Source: Acanthosoma haemorrhoidale
Taxonomy: Eukaryota; Arthropoda; Insecta; Hemiptera; Acanthosomatidae
Direction: 5' to 3'
Length of the DNA: 64,000 bases
NCBI GenBank assembly: GCA_930367205.1
Contig: OV884012.1
Coordinates: 36,533,520 to 36,597,519 of the forward strand
Position 1 is the stretch's first letter. Every line of letters begins with the position of its first letter. A model generated the notes under the pieces. The model searched no databases. It saw only the letters and a program-made list of their open reading frames with translations, and was not told the origin of the DNA. Of this stretch, positions 37,682 to 49,520 are shown one piece after another. A program made the translations under genes and the position numbers.

Positions 37682-37722
37682 TATAATGCTAAAAGTAGAA
37701 GGGGGTTGAGCAGAACTGTATA
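37682..37722 (+). mobile_element. LTR fragment, plus orientation
   Basis: TATAATGCTAAAAGTAGAAG through GAGCAGAACTGTATA is identical or nearly so to positions about 25-67 of the LTR at 38570. Confidence 0.75.
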
Positions 37723-37758
37723 ATATTAGCATTACAATATTCTTAGCATAATATAACT
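37720..37758 (-). mobile_element. LTR fragment, minus orientation
   Basis: The reverse complement begins AGTTATATTATGCTAAGAAT and matches the first ~35 bp of the solo LTR at 10014. It abuts the plus-oriented LTR fragment, giving a head-to-head LTR junction inside the 106-bp arms. Confidence 0.7.
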
Positions 37759-37904
37759 GAAGATGCGAAAGAAAAAAGTCAATTGTTTTACATATGGATT
37801 TTAACATGTTTTAACTCTAGCGGAAATCTTGCTCGATAATAAGAGTGTACTGAAGAGTTGTTATCAAATATATTTGCAGAAAGGTAAAGGCTCTACTTTC
37901 ATTC

Positions 37905-38010
37905 AGTACTTCCCAGTATGCCGTCTTGAACTTATTCAACTTATTATTGCACTTATTCAATCGTCTTTTTTTAGCATAAATTTCAGGGCCATTTGAATTA
38001 TTCTGATTAG
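37905..38010 (-). repeat. Right arm of 106-bp inverted repeat
   Basis: Complement of 37568-37673, 95% matched. It ends only a few bases before the env-like open frame. Confidence 0.9.
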
Positions 38011-38013
38011 TCA

Positions 38014-38495
38014 GTGGTTGCTATGCCAATATGCTATGAACCTAACCGAACTAAACGAAACGGACTCATTCATTACATCATACAATTACCAAAGAAAGGA
38101 CCAAAATTAAGTTCAATCTATCTTTTACCGGCGCCTGTACGAAATGACAATAATGTAATAACTACTATAGTACCAAACAATTTAATTCTGTACAATATAC
38201 AAGAAAGGTTTGTTGTAACATGCAACTATATACAATCCAACTCATTTTGTATTAACATTAAGAATATTAGTAATGATTGCACATCTTAGATGAATTTATC
38301 ACAACTATTGTAACTCCTACTCCATTCTTTCAGTATTACTATTTTATAGATGTATATTTAACTTTTAATTTATCATATGTATTCATTGTAAGCAATAGTA
38401 CCTTACTTATACACTTACCCTTCTCCTCTATTATTAAGTTAGATACTAAGGACATTATTTATAACCATACTGAGAAAATTGTATTTAGAAACTAA
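38014..38495 (+). pseudogene. Degenerate errantivirus-like env remnant
   Basis: Two overlapping open pieces in different frames (38014-38289 and 38277-38495) are separated by a stop and a frame change. The first has a hydrophobic strand (LIHYIIQLP), a proline-bearing LLPAPVRN segment, then two spaced cysteine groups (VVTCNY...FCIN...DCTS). This order resembles a segment of the Env ectodomain in gypsy-type errantiviruses, which belong to the baculovirus F-like fusion protein group. The second has further beta-rich sequence with N-glycosylation-type NLS, NST and NHT sites. No signal peptide, furin site, fusion peptide or membrane anchor is present, so the gene is truncated at both ends and broken. 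The call depends strongly on the polypurine tract and LTR directly downstream. Confidence 0.5.
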
Positions 38496-38550
38496 TGTAT
38501 TGCCTATAAAACATGCTATTTCTTAATATGACCGTCCTGCCCAGGAGTTC

Positions 38551-38569
38551 AGGAAATAAAAACGGGAGA
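38551..38569 (+). other. Polypurine tract of LTR element
   Basis: AGGAAATAAAAACGGGAGA lies immediately upstream of the LTR start AGTTA. That is where reverse transcription of an LTR retroelement primes plus-strand synthesis, and it marks the LTR at 38570 as the 3' LTR. Confidence 0.7.
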
Positions 38570-38883
38570 AGTTATATAATGCTAATATTATGTATAATGC
38601 TAAAAGTAGAAGGGGGTTGAGCAGAACTGTATACCTGCCTCGTGACTTCATCGAAGTCACTGATATTTTGAGGTAAGCAACCGCATTCCTTCCAAAATCT
38701 CCATCCCAATTCCCAGAACTACCCTTCTCTTATTCACATATGTCCCAGCTTTAGCCCCAGTATTACCACTTAATATAATATAACTCTTAATATATGTATA
38801 TACCACTGTTTCGCTTGTACTTCATAATAAAGCTTTTCTTTCTTTTCTTTTAAAATACTCTCCTCTACAAAGATTATTTAACT
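38570..38883 (+). mobile_element. 3' LTR of gypsy/errantivirus-like element
   Basis: A 314-bp LTR starting AGTTA and ending TAACT, a perfect 5-bp terminal inverted pair of the type used by gypsy-group errantiviruses. An AATAAA signal is at 38826-38831, followed by a pyrimidine-rich tail (GCTTTTCTTTCTTTTCTTTT). It is alignable with the solo LTR at 10014-10371. A matching 5' LTR with gag and pol is not in the window between here and the inverted arms, so the provirus is incomplete. Confidence 0.78.
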
Positions 38884-41800
38884 GTCTACTCGCCCTTATT
38901 CTCTTAAGCTAAAGCACAATGGGAAACAAAAAATGACATTGGATGTTTCTATTAATCTGGAAGTGACAGCTTCCTCAAGCACAAAGGCAGCCGCTACAGC
39001 TGATACAGAGCTCCACTTGCAGAACTGTCTGCGATGCTAGATCTTAACAAGAGAGGCCAACAGACAACAGAGAGAGAGAGAGGAGAGGCAAATGAGCGAG
39101 AACCGCTTTGTGCCCGCTCTTGGCATAAATCCATTATTCATTTGTGAGCCTTTGACCAGATGGCCGGGGACATACAGTCTACCACTATCCATCTATGCAT
39201 CTGCCCACCTCTCCAACTCTTACCTTCCTTCTAGCCTACCTCTCCCTCTTCATTTGTGCCTTCTTCCACCTGTCAGCTCTAGGGAGATCTCTCACAGAGG
39301 CCTTGCATAGAAAGAAACACATTATAAAATATTCTTATATCACCAGGCCTCACGATTGATTATCTTTGAAGATTTTACTACTTTAACTCAAATTTATATC
39401 AACCAAACCAAGTTTATAAATTTAAAATTACTAGTTTCTCTCCTGTTAATTCTGTGATATACGACTATATTTTATTCACTATATACTTACTGCTAGTTTT
39501 TTTTAAATTTATTTATTATAAGCCCCTTTTGGCACGCCTAGTCACTCTCCTCACGTATTGAATTGAAATGAATTCCCTTTCCATCGAAGCATTTAAAGCT
39601 GGGACCTTATAGGTGACGCTAATCACGACACTTATCATATAGCCGTAATATCTTGATTTCATGTAAAATGTATGCATCAGTATTTATAATGCTAACAATC
39701 TGTATTGTGTTTATTACAGCTTCATAGAAATATACAAATTTCAGCAGGTAACATAGGTACTAGTGAAGTGAGTTATTGTCCCCTGTACCGGGTCGAAGAG
39801 ATGTTTTATCTACTTGAGATACCGTCAAAATCAGAGGCCAGATGCCAATGATAAGGCTGAATGAAATTGCTTATGTAATATCTAAACTTATGTATACACA
39901 AAAAAGGCAGGGGAGAGCGATAAAGAGTATGGTAACAACTATCAACATTATACGAGTATAGCTAAATTCAAGGAGGGAATCCATCAATATGTCACAACTG
40001 CTATATCTGACCCGTTTTTTTATTTTATAGTTCTTATTTAATATAAATACATTTACATAAAAGCTACAGACAAACAAACTTAACGAATATTTGGTTCAAA
40101 TGCATAAACTTTGGGAATACTTTAATTCGTTATCTCCAGATATCTATCACCCACTGCTTTGGCATTTTGCTCAGTTCGAAGATATGATATATTTGGGCAA
40201 GGATACCCTAAATATTTAATTTATTCATTATGACCTATCAAAGAAAATATAACTTCAAATTAAACAATAATAAGTAAATTAAATGAAATGATGTAGTTTT
40301 ATTATAAAAATATATCAGTGATATGTAAATTGTGACTCCATCTGAAGTTTATACTATTTCATTTTATACCTAAACAGTCTTCGATTACTTAAAATATAGT
40401 TTTGATTAAATACCGTTTTTGTATAGTCTCTAACATTCTATGAATATCTTGATGGAAAACGAAGTCATTGAATCGTCCTAACCAGATGATTATATAACAT
40501 TAAACATTTTTTTTTTAGACTTTTGGAGTAATGTAATGTATTTTTTGAAAACCTTCTGAAAAAGTAAACAGTCACGAGAACATACGGCTTTCTTGATTGA
40601 ATATTCAGGTTAATTGATTAAGCGTCTGAGGACTGTACCTGAGGACAAATGATGCAATGTTAGAGCCAAAATGTGTACCAATCGAATATTTTGTTCATTC
40701 TAGTAAATTTAGCCAACTTCCGTTTCAGCTGTACTCTCTTCCCTTTTTCACAATTGTTGGAAAGTTCCTTGCGCTTTATTTAGAGATGTATCACATCCGC
40801 TTGTTCATAGCACACACCAAGTTAAATATCGTTAATTTCACTATACATAACGTGAAGTTACAAGGCGGCCCAGGTGGAGTCACCGGGTGCTGCCAAATTA
40901 TTGCAGGGACGTGGGTGGCTAGTGTATAGGTGGCTCGTGTTACACCTCCGCCTCCTGGTGTAGGACATGTACAATTATAGCCTATGTAAGCACAGGGCTT
41001 CAGATAAGGGAGTTGAATTGCAGCGCAGGGAGAACTTCGGCACAGGAACATGACGAAAAATAACCATTTCCTCTAGGAGATTGGGGAAGGGGAGAATCTC
41101 GATCGATAATTTTCGAGGTAGGAAAGTTGTTAAAGTACAGGAAATAATCTTTCGAGGTGATAAATTCTAAGGGTCCAAGTTACAACTTGGAAGGAGATAA
41201 CTCCAATCCAAATTGAATAACTTCCGGACGTTCAATATGGACGAATCTAAGAGGAAAAAGTATTTTACCCCAATTAGATCTGTAGGTTATCACAACTTTC
41301 CATAGAAATCATATGAATTAATCGATAGAAGCTGCAAAAAAAATGATATAGTCGTTCTGGAACTATAATAACACCCCGTGCCACGATGTCTATGGTTTCG
41401 TCGATATTTTAAGCGCAAGAAAATTAAAAATTTCGCATGAAAAATTTCGGTAGCTGTTACATTTGCTGATTCGAAAAATTGCGGAACCTATTTAGGATTT
41501 TAAAACACCGCTAAAGATGTATTAAAGAAAATTTTTCGGGCTCCCTTAGAAATATGTATCGTCAGTCGATTATTATTTCTGAACGTTTTATTATATTAAG
41601 CGAAATTAAGTAAAAACAAAATGGTTTATAAAATAATGAAGTTTCGTTATCATTTAATTATCATTGGATTGTTAAAGGACTGAGGGACAAGAAGGCTGAT
41701 TAATGTCCTATAAAGCAATCTTCCCATGAATGAAATTATTTGCCTTGATAGAGCAATCGGAAGTTCGGATATTCACATTCTGATTCCTACAATGAAGTCC

Positions 41801-44800
41801 AAACATTCGTACATGTACACCTTAATTTTCGCATACATGCTCTCATAGGCCAGTGATAAGCCCAGCTAGTTAATGGTATGAAGGTGGGTTCAAAAATATA
41901 AATGGAAAATAATCCGCATTTCTGCCCGAACAGGATTAATTAACGGCAAGAAAATGATTCTGCAGACAAAACGTAATTATAGTTTTAAATCCCTTTTATC
42001 AGTATAAACGCCGGAATTTTTTTAGCACGCCTTAATTTTAAATGAACATAAGCCATCAAGTATCATTAAACTCATATGAAATAATCTATCATTATTCTAT
42101 TTACTCGACTACGTAAAAAATTACTGTCATTAATAACTCTTGATCGACGTACGAAACACGTTAACATCAATTAAATGGTTCAAAAATAATGGAACCGCCC
42201 TTCCCCTAAAGCAATTTCTTTGCCGTAATGGATCATGTCATATTATAGATATAACATTATAAAAAAATCACGAGTGAAATCAATCATACAAGATGGATAG
42301 CACCCCAAATTTTAATTACCGTTTTAAATATTGAAAACCTTTTTTTTTAATATTCTCGCTGCCGAATAATTTATAACTAGTTCATCCAAGGATCAATAGC
42401 TTTTTTTTTTTGTCTAAAAAAAGACTTAATGAAGAACTTAAGAAGAATGTGAAGAAACTTTATTAAAATACACTAAACAGTCTTTGCGAGATTTTCTATA
42501 TACATATTATATGTATTCTTCTCTTATATGCAAAGGATCTACAGAAATAATAATCGACAGCAAATAAGCAGATGTCCTTTTATCCGAAAAAGTGAGATAG
42601 AAGAAAATATGCAGCAGCCGTATAAATAACAATAAAATGTATAATAACACTTTACAGAAAAAACATAACTTCATTGGAAACTTATAAATGTTTGAGCTTC
42701 AATTATAATAAACTTTAATAAGGGAGCTAAGGGATTTCATTAATATTATTCAGTTGTGTCGTTTTATTCTTTGGGGTGCTATCATATTACTGCTTATAAT
42801 TCTGTATGTGATTTTTTCTATGTATGTTAATTCGTGATTTTGCCTGGATTTTTGTGCTGAGGAACAATAGGCGAAACTTCAGATACAATATAAATAATTA
42901 AATACACCTAGGGATAGGCTTCAAGCATTTTTTTTAAAACTGATTTTCACAGGATATAAATATGAATTAAAAAAAATCAAGTTGTATAATCACCTCTTTT
43001 TTTGATAGAGCATATATTTAGCACCAAGTTGGCGTGTTATTCTCGATGAACAACGGAGCAAACAATACAAACAAACTTCCTCTATACCAGAAACAATTAA
43101 TTAATGAAAATGTTGTGCATAGGAAGAGAGGGGTCTATCTAGCCAAAATCAAACGTATTACGCAATATAACTATTTAAGGGAAGAATATTGCAGTAAACC
43201 TCTCCACAGTAATTAATGGATAATATATAATCAGAATTGTTGCCAAGCATCTAAACGCATAATATAAATTCTGCTATATTGAACAAACAAAAACGGGAAG
43301 AAATGAATGAAAATATAATGATTAACGAAGGCAAAAAATGTAACCATTATAAGAAGGAGAAAGAAAATAATTAATTAAAAATGTCAGTAAATAAACGAGC
43401 TAAAACTAAATCGGGAGTTTTTACTTATTAGTAAACTCTTACATTTTAGTAGGTAGTCGTTCAAAAATAATAATTATACTTGTGCCAAGTAAAAGTTCAT
43501 TGCAATAATTACGGATAAGAAAGAGACAAAAAAAGTCATGAGAAAATTCTGTTCTTGTACTTTCTGATAATTGAAGCGTATGTTTTTATTTACTGTATAA
43601 TAATTAGAAATTTGTGGTGAAAAATTCGAAAGTTTAAGGAAGTGGCCCTATAGGATTATAATTAAGTAGTATTGCGTATATTTGATCAGCTATGTAATAA
43701 TTAATACGGTTGGATGACCACATCGTGTGCCAACGAAAAATACTTTTCTGACGTAAACCAATCCACTCTCCTAGATGAGAATCGAATTCAGTTTAAGAAC
43801 AGAGTTTCCATTCACTTGTAGCTTCGTAAATTAGAAGGGGGCGGCTGCGAACTGTTGGGTTTAATCACGCAATGGCGAGCACCGCCGACTAAAAAAACTG
43901 ATGTTACCTTAGTAACTCTATTCGGAAGTTTTTAAGAAACAAGCTTTTATGGTTATAATAATTTTTTCATGACACTAGGCTAAAATTTATTAGACAAAAA
44001 ATGGTTAACCGCAACAGTCGAAGCTCTAATACAAAGTCAGACTTTTTTTTCCGGCCTGTAAGTCTAGTACCACTTAGTCTGGTCTCTTTAATCGCCTTCC
44101 CGAGGGAACAAAGTTTTCTTTTATTTTTTTTCCCTTCTTCTCTTTCTTCTTAATTAGGACATTTTACAGACAATTACACTCGAAGTGGAAAGGGACTTTA
44201 ACACTGACTTAGAAGTAGAGAGAAGCACCAACTTTATATTTTTTCACCCTATGATAAGCCCACTTTGTGGATGAACGGCTAATGAATGAAGCTAATATAT
44301 TTTTTTTATAGGGCATCGATGCTTCACGTTTCCGGCAATGTTTAATTTATTTATTGATAAAAGGGACAATTTTAAGTTAGGTGAAAGGATGCTTAAAAAT
44401 CTAATTAAAAATGAAAGTCTGTCAATATTTAGCTCCTATGCCCCTAGCATTGTACTGTCTGACCGGAAGATGACAACCATCAAAGTAGGCTAACATTATG
44501 GCTAACAAAGGGGGAGAATGCGAAAAAAAACAAAAACAGATGTGAGAAATGGTTCTTACTATTTTTGGTCAATCGCACACTTCCTTCACTGTATCGGTTT
44601 CCTCAAACAACCTCATTCAGAACAAATGCCACTTATACATTTTGGTTAGGAGTAATTGGTGGTACAACATACGTCATCAAATGTGTCGTTAAAAAGATCA
44701 TTGATATACGTATAGACATATGTTAGATTGGAAATGAGAGGTGGGTAGGAAAGTAGTTTGAACACGAGTAAAAAAAGTCAAAATGAACTAAGCTATAAAC

Positions 44801-45364
44801 TAGAAAGCATCCTGACATTCTCAAAGGTTGGGTATATCAGTTGCAATGGTTGTCTGTGCCAGTATCTGAACACCCCTTTGTGTAATATGCAGTTTGTTCT
44901 TACAATTACTATTATGCAATTCTAACTTGAGTCGTGGTTTTGAGTCGTCCCTCTTCCTGAGATTTGTTATCGCCCTTCTCAAAGGAACATCCTCTTCAAA
45001 CATCAAACCGTCCCCGATGAGAACCCTCAGTATAAATTGACCCTTTTCCCTATGAAGGTTAATATTCAAAAACTTTATGTTTTGAAATACAATTTAATGT
45101 ATACGTTACAGTCTTATAGGGACAAAGAGAAAATCAGGAAATAACATTTGGAATAGTTGTTGAGCATTTAAATGAAGAATACTTCAGAAAAAGCCACAAC
45201 CTGTGAAATGTGAAATAATCAGGACCACTGCCCTCAATCATCATTTCAAAATAAAGTTATTGTCGGTAATGTCTTTATCGCCATTTGTTATACTTAAAAC
45301 AATTTGTCTGAAACGAGATACTACAATTACGACTAGGTTGTTGGCCCACAAATTATTTATTACT
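38884..45364. other. Gene-free AT-rich stretch
   Basis: No supported gene. GC-richer segments at 39100-39300 and 40860-41060 carry open frames without recognisable domains. An 82-codon minus-strand frame at 44821-45069 has mixed composition but no family I can name. Confidence 0.4.
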
Positions 45365-45913
45365 ATTCAGGTAAACCCAGCCAAGACGCAAGGGATCGTT
45401 TTCTCGTTCCAGCACGGGAAAAGAAAGCTTCCACCCACCATAAACATAGACGGAACTGATTGCAAACTTGCCAATAGTATATGCTACCTAGGCACCAACC
45501 TAGGCAGACACATGACGTTCTGCACACACCTGCAGAAGAAGCTGAAAAGAGTACGTAGGACTTACTACTCTCTCCAGCATCTCATCACAAGCCCGGCTAT
45601 ATCCCTGAAGCTGAAACTGCTCATATATCAGAGCGTCCTGAGGCCAGCACTGCTGTTTGGAACTCCACTTTTCCGTTTTCTCCACACCAGCACCATAACT
45701 AGACTCCAGAGTTTCCAGAACAACATCCTGCGCATGGCACTATGGCATACCCCTTTTCGTGAAATGAAGGGTTCTGACATCCACGAAATGTTTGAGGTCC
45801 CCACCAACACCGAAGCCATCAGAAGAAGACATATCAAATTCTTCGACTCAATGAAACATTGCCAAAACCCCCTATTCCAAGTCCTGACACCCCCACCACA
45901 ACCGGTAAGATGA
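45365..45913 (+). pseudogene. C-terminal LINE reverse-transcriptase ORF remnant (family C)
   Basis: The best-preserved LINE coding piece here, open for about 180 codons in LINE-like sequence. In order: VNPAKTQGIVFSF, just downstream of the RT palm; a SICYLGTNLGRHMTFCTHL motif; a basic helix (QKKLKRVRRTYYSLQHL); KLKLLIYQSVLRPALLFGTPLF; TITRLQSFQNNILRMAL; and RRRHIKFFDSMKHCQNPLF with a proline-rich end. These match families A and B in layout but are diverged. The open frame extends upstream to 45203, but that part is not LINE-like and is probably host sequence. The RT catalytic motifs are absent because of 5' truncation. Confidence 0.82.
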
Positions 45914-46233
45914 CAACTCTCTTGATCTGGGAAAGCAGACCAAATGGTGGACATCACGGCCCTTGGCCAACCAACAAAAAGCCTCTGACGGGCACCCATC
46001 ACTGCTATCAAACTGAATGAGCTTGCACTACATGCCTAGAGAGACTAGGCTCAGCCTTCAGTGGATTCTCACCACTGCACCGAACATTTCCACCTCTGCC
46101 GAGGCTTCCCACACTCCTTAATTCCCTCACTCCACCTTCAAACATGTACTCCTTGTAAAAGGATCCGCTAACCCCAAATAAATTCCTTTATTTTTCCCTT
46201 AACTATAATCTTAAAAATTTGAGAGCTAAGGAA

Positions 46234-46252
46234 AATATATATATATATATAT
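46234..46252. repeat. (AT)n tail of family C LINE
   Basis: An AT dinucleotide run directly after the 3' UTR end. It replaces a poly-A tail. Confidence 0.8.
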
Positions 46253-46657
46253 GTAATGGTAGATATATTCGAACATAAGGCATATTAATCAACGACCTAG
46301 ACGTAGAAGGGATATTCCTTCTGGGGTATCCTGAATCGATTGACCTCCATGTAAATATCTATTCTAATTTGCTCGTATCGTTAAACCCCTGAAAATATTG
46401 TCAGAGCGACATTTCACAAAAGAGACTGCAATGTTCATTCATTCATCGATGGTACAACATTTACAAGCTAATGTCTCGTAATATTGCTGTTCTAGTGTTT
46501 CGGACACCTAGGAGTGGCCTAGGTAGTCTCATTTTCCTTTGAAAAATAAGCATTAAACAACTTGGATTGCAATCAGCGACTATTGATTCTGCGATAATTA
46601 TTATTATTCTACACGTGCTTTCGAAATGGAAGATGCCGCAAGAAGGAGGCAGGTCTA

Positions 46658-46732
46658 TTTTTCTAACTTTTGGGTAACAAAAAGAAACTGAGAACTACGA
46701 GCTGGATCATTCTTGCCCCAAGAGTAGTAGCA
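46658..46732 (+). repeat. Left arm of 75-bp inverted repeat
   Basis: Starts TTTTTCTAACTTTTGGG and ends AGTAGTAGCA. It is reverse-complementary to 47546-47620 at 68 of 75 positions without gaps. Confidence 0.88.
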
Positions 46733-46949
46733 GCTTCTTCCGTTGAGAGCTTGAGGGCACTACATGTCCTTGCACAAAAATAAAGGTTTATTTTTTCCAA
46801 GATGTGACATGTACCTCAGCAAAGTAGAAAATGGACTCCTTCTTGCTGCAAACCCTTCAATTTGATTTAGATAGGCTGACTATGAGATACAGGGCTGTAT
46901 TTCCATCGTCAAAAATTAATTATTGATCGATACAGTATAATACTGCACA

Positions 46950-47130
46950 TAGATGCCATCGACTGGTCACCCAGAGATACATTCCCCTTCCAACACCGGC
47001 CACCACTAAACTGTATGAAAATGAAAGGCACCCCTCGCAAGTGAATGAATTAGCACTTTGTCAGACCCAGGCTACCGGTCCTAACATAAATCCAGCCAGC
47101 TAACCCCTAAAAACACAATGAGCTCTCCTG
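46950..47130 (+). mobile_element. Short decayed LINE 3'-UTR fragment, family C (tentative)
   Basis: Similar in order to 46000-46060: AAACTG[T/A]ATGA, GAATGA-TTAGCACT and CC[A/T]AGGCT. It lies inside the 963-bp inverted-repeat structure. The similarity is weak and short. Confidence 0.3.
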
Positions 47131-47545
47131 TGCTGTGGCGTCGGAGTGTCCTTGATAAAGCACACGTGTTATATTTAGCTCAAGCATTTGCGAGGGATTG
47201 GGTTTTGTTTATGGCTAAGAGCTTGGAGTAATCCATGGATGCTTAGCCGTAAAAGTTGCAACACTCTTGAACAAAAAGGAACTTTCCAATCTCATTTTCA
47301 GAAATGACTAAGATGGTTTAAAAAATATTTTATAGTATTTTATAGCAAACATACCAAGTTTTTTTAATAATTATTTAGGAACTGTGCCCTCACTCGATAC
47401 TTTCGATTTCCTAGATCCTAGGAGGGAATTTCCAGATTATGTAGTGCACTATTATTCATAATTATTAGTAAAAAAATGAATAAGCTGGGTCAGGACTACA
47501 ACCACGTAGTCCTTATGGAGGGGTGGGGGTACTACTTAGTAGGGG

Positions 47546-47620
47546 TGCTACTACTTTTGGGGCAAGAATGGTCCAGCTCGTAGAGCAGAGTTTCTTTTTG
47601 TTTCCCAAAAGTTAGAAAAA
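47546..47620 (-). repeat. Right arm of 75-bp inverted repeat
   Basis: Complement of 46658-46732; the arms are 813 bp apart. The interior has no transposase-like frame. No flanking target-site duplication was identified. Confidence 0.88.
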
Positions 47621-49301
47621 CAACTATAATCATGTACCCCCTTTCTAATATTATTATTATTAATTAATTCTGATCAATAGCAGTAGGCGGCTCACGTTCG
47701 TTTGTTTGTACAGGATAAACTGAGGCGCTGTTGAACGAAGTTTTAAAATTGATATGTTCCTTGAACTATTTAACATGTATCTTCTCGCTAATTTTTTAAG
47801 GGGTGAGATAGTGAACTCAAACTTAAAGATGGACGTAATGAAAATAGGATTATTGCATTCAGATGTCCACATGACGATTCCGGATGAAAAAGTTAGTTAA
47901 ATAAAAACCTTTGTTGAAACAGAGCACTGTTATGTCGATTGAACGTGATGATGAGGCACTAACTGTAAAGACAAGACAGTTTGCTTGGCCAGCCGATATG
48001 GGCCAACGAGCAGAGATCGCAGGTCGCGGGGACGGCAAGTTTGTGTTATGGAACGTAATTTGGGAAGTTTGTTTCTGTTGCCATAGTCTGGTGACAGTTG
48101 GAGTGTGAGAAGTCACACAGTGTCTCGGCAAGAGATACTTGGACCTACTGTCGACCGAAGCCTCAACGGGGCGTTGACGAAACACCAACTTTATTTATCC
48201 GAGTATAACATGTATTAGCGGAGTATACCCTTGACTTATGAAGTAATATAAGTAGTATTTTAAACTGAATATTACATCTATTATAGTATTTTAAACAAAT
48301 AAACATAAAATGGGCTAATGCGCAGTCCCAAGGGAGAGGCTCTGCTTTTATTCAGGTGTAGGGCGGTTTACTTTACGAGAGATGTAGTAAACATATATCT
48401 GAAATTATGGTATCGGACTATGCTCATTAGTTTTAGGTCAACATACAATAACGGGATGTATAGGACAAAAAAAAAAATTTAATGAAGGTCTTGCAGTGCA
48501 GCTAACTTTTGAGATTTCTCTGGCTATTGAAGATTTAAAGTTCTGTTTTGTTTCCTAAAAGTGAAACAAAGATCGATCGTAACTTAATTTAAAAATAGAC
48601 TTTTGAAAGAAAAAAAATACAAATCTTTATATACACATACCAAGTATTTGAAACGTTCCAAGCCAGAGGGGTTAATAGCGTTTTAATGTGAATATCATCA
48701 ATTTTTTTTTTTTTGTTAAAAAGCGGTTTTCAGTAACCGAGAAGGTTTAACCAATGAAATGAAGTTTTCTGGTAAAAACACCAAGAAAAAATCTTCGCAA
48801 TGATAACTAGAGTTGCGACAAAGATGTACACAAATAGTTATGTGCTCAGATGGCAAAGTCACTTTTCCTAACAGATTTAAATTACAGAGGCTTATAAGTA
48901 ACATAAAAAGAGACTATAAGTATTAGCCAGCTATGGTTGTTAATGTTTTTCACTCGTGTCAAACAACTTTGTGGTTTTACATAAAACTATACTACTTATA
49001 GACTCTGGAATGTGAAAAAATCTCTCAAGTAGTAAAAGTGACCTATAACATTTTGCCATCTGAGGACTAATATAATGTTAATTAAGAATTGTTAACCAGG
49101 ACGTATAGATCTTCAATTTGCTACCCCACTCAAAATATACATTTTTTTTTTTAATGTAAAGTAATTAAATAATGACAATCATGTTTTATAGAGGTGGCTT
49201 CATGTCATGCAGTATTGCCAATATTGAATCGGACCTCAATGTCTTTAGGAGGAACATAGTGGTAATAAAATTAATTGAATAACAGCCAGATGTCACTAAT
49301 C
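47621..49301. other. Gene-free stretch
   Basis: No supported gene. 47940-48180 is GC-richer with overlapping unsupported frames. An imperfect inverted repeat spans 48845-49064 (CTCAGATGGCAAA/TTTGCCATCTGAG, with GTCACTTTT/AAAAGTGAC just inside). Confidence 0.4.
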
Positions 49302-49520
49302 CCGGGTTCCCAGGAGGCATGAATTACAAAAGTGAGTACTATTGATACACTTAATACGGATTAAGGAAATTAATTATATTAAAATTAATTTTGTCTTTAC
49401 AATTCGGGTAAAAAGCCGAATCGTGTTAACTGTTCAATTTTAATGTATTTAATTTCTTTAATCCGCATTAAGTGTATCAACAATACTCACTTTCGTGATT
49501 CACGCGCGATGGGAACCCGG
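49302..49520. mobile_element. Fold-back MITE-like element
   Basis: A 219-bp unit whose two 87-bp arms (49302-49388 and 49434-49520) are reverse complements at about 73 of 87 positions without gaps. The terminal 11 bp (CCGGGTTCCCA/TGGGAACCCGG) are perfect. The 45-bp centre is itself partly palindromic. There is no coding capacity. It resembles a non-autonomous fold-back or MITE element. The superfamily cannot be assigned because no clean target-site duplication is seen. Confidence 0.8.

Larger units (their letters stand above)
45365..46253 (+). mobile_element. 5'-truncated jockey-like LINE, family C
   Basis: The C-terminal part of a LINE protein (to the stop at 45911-45913), a 3' UTR of about 320 bp and an (AT)n tail (46234-46252). 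It ends TTTGAGAGCTAAGGAAA before the tail; a related TTTGAGAGCTATGGAAA lies at 50219-50238. The 5' junction near 45365 is inferred from where similarity to other LINE proteins starts. No target-site duplication was found. Confidence 0.85.

Noticed and set aside
44821..45069. 82-codon minus-strand frame next to the family C LINE
   Set aside because: The composition looks plausible, but no family, splice signal or link to the LINE could be shown.
45628..46011. 127-codon minus-strand ORF
   Set aside because: A shadow of the family C LINE protein on the plus strand.
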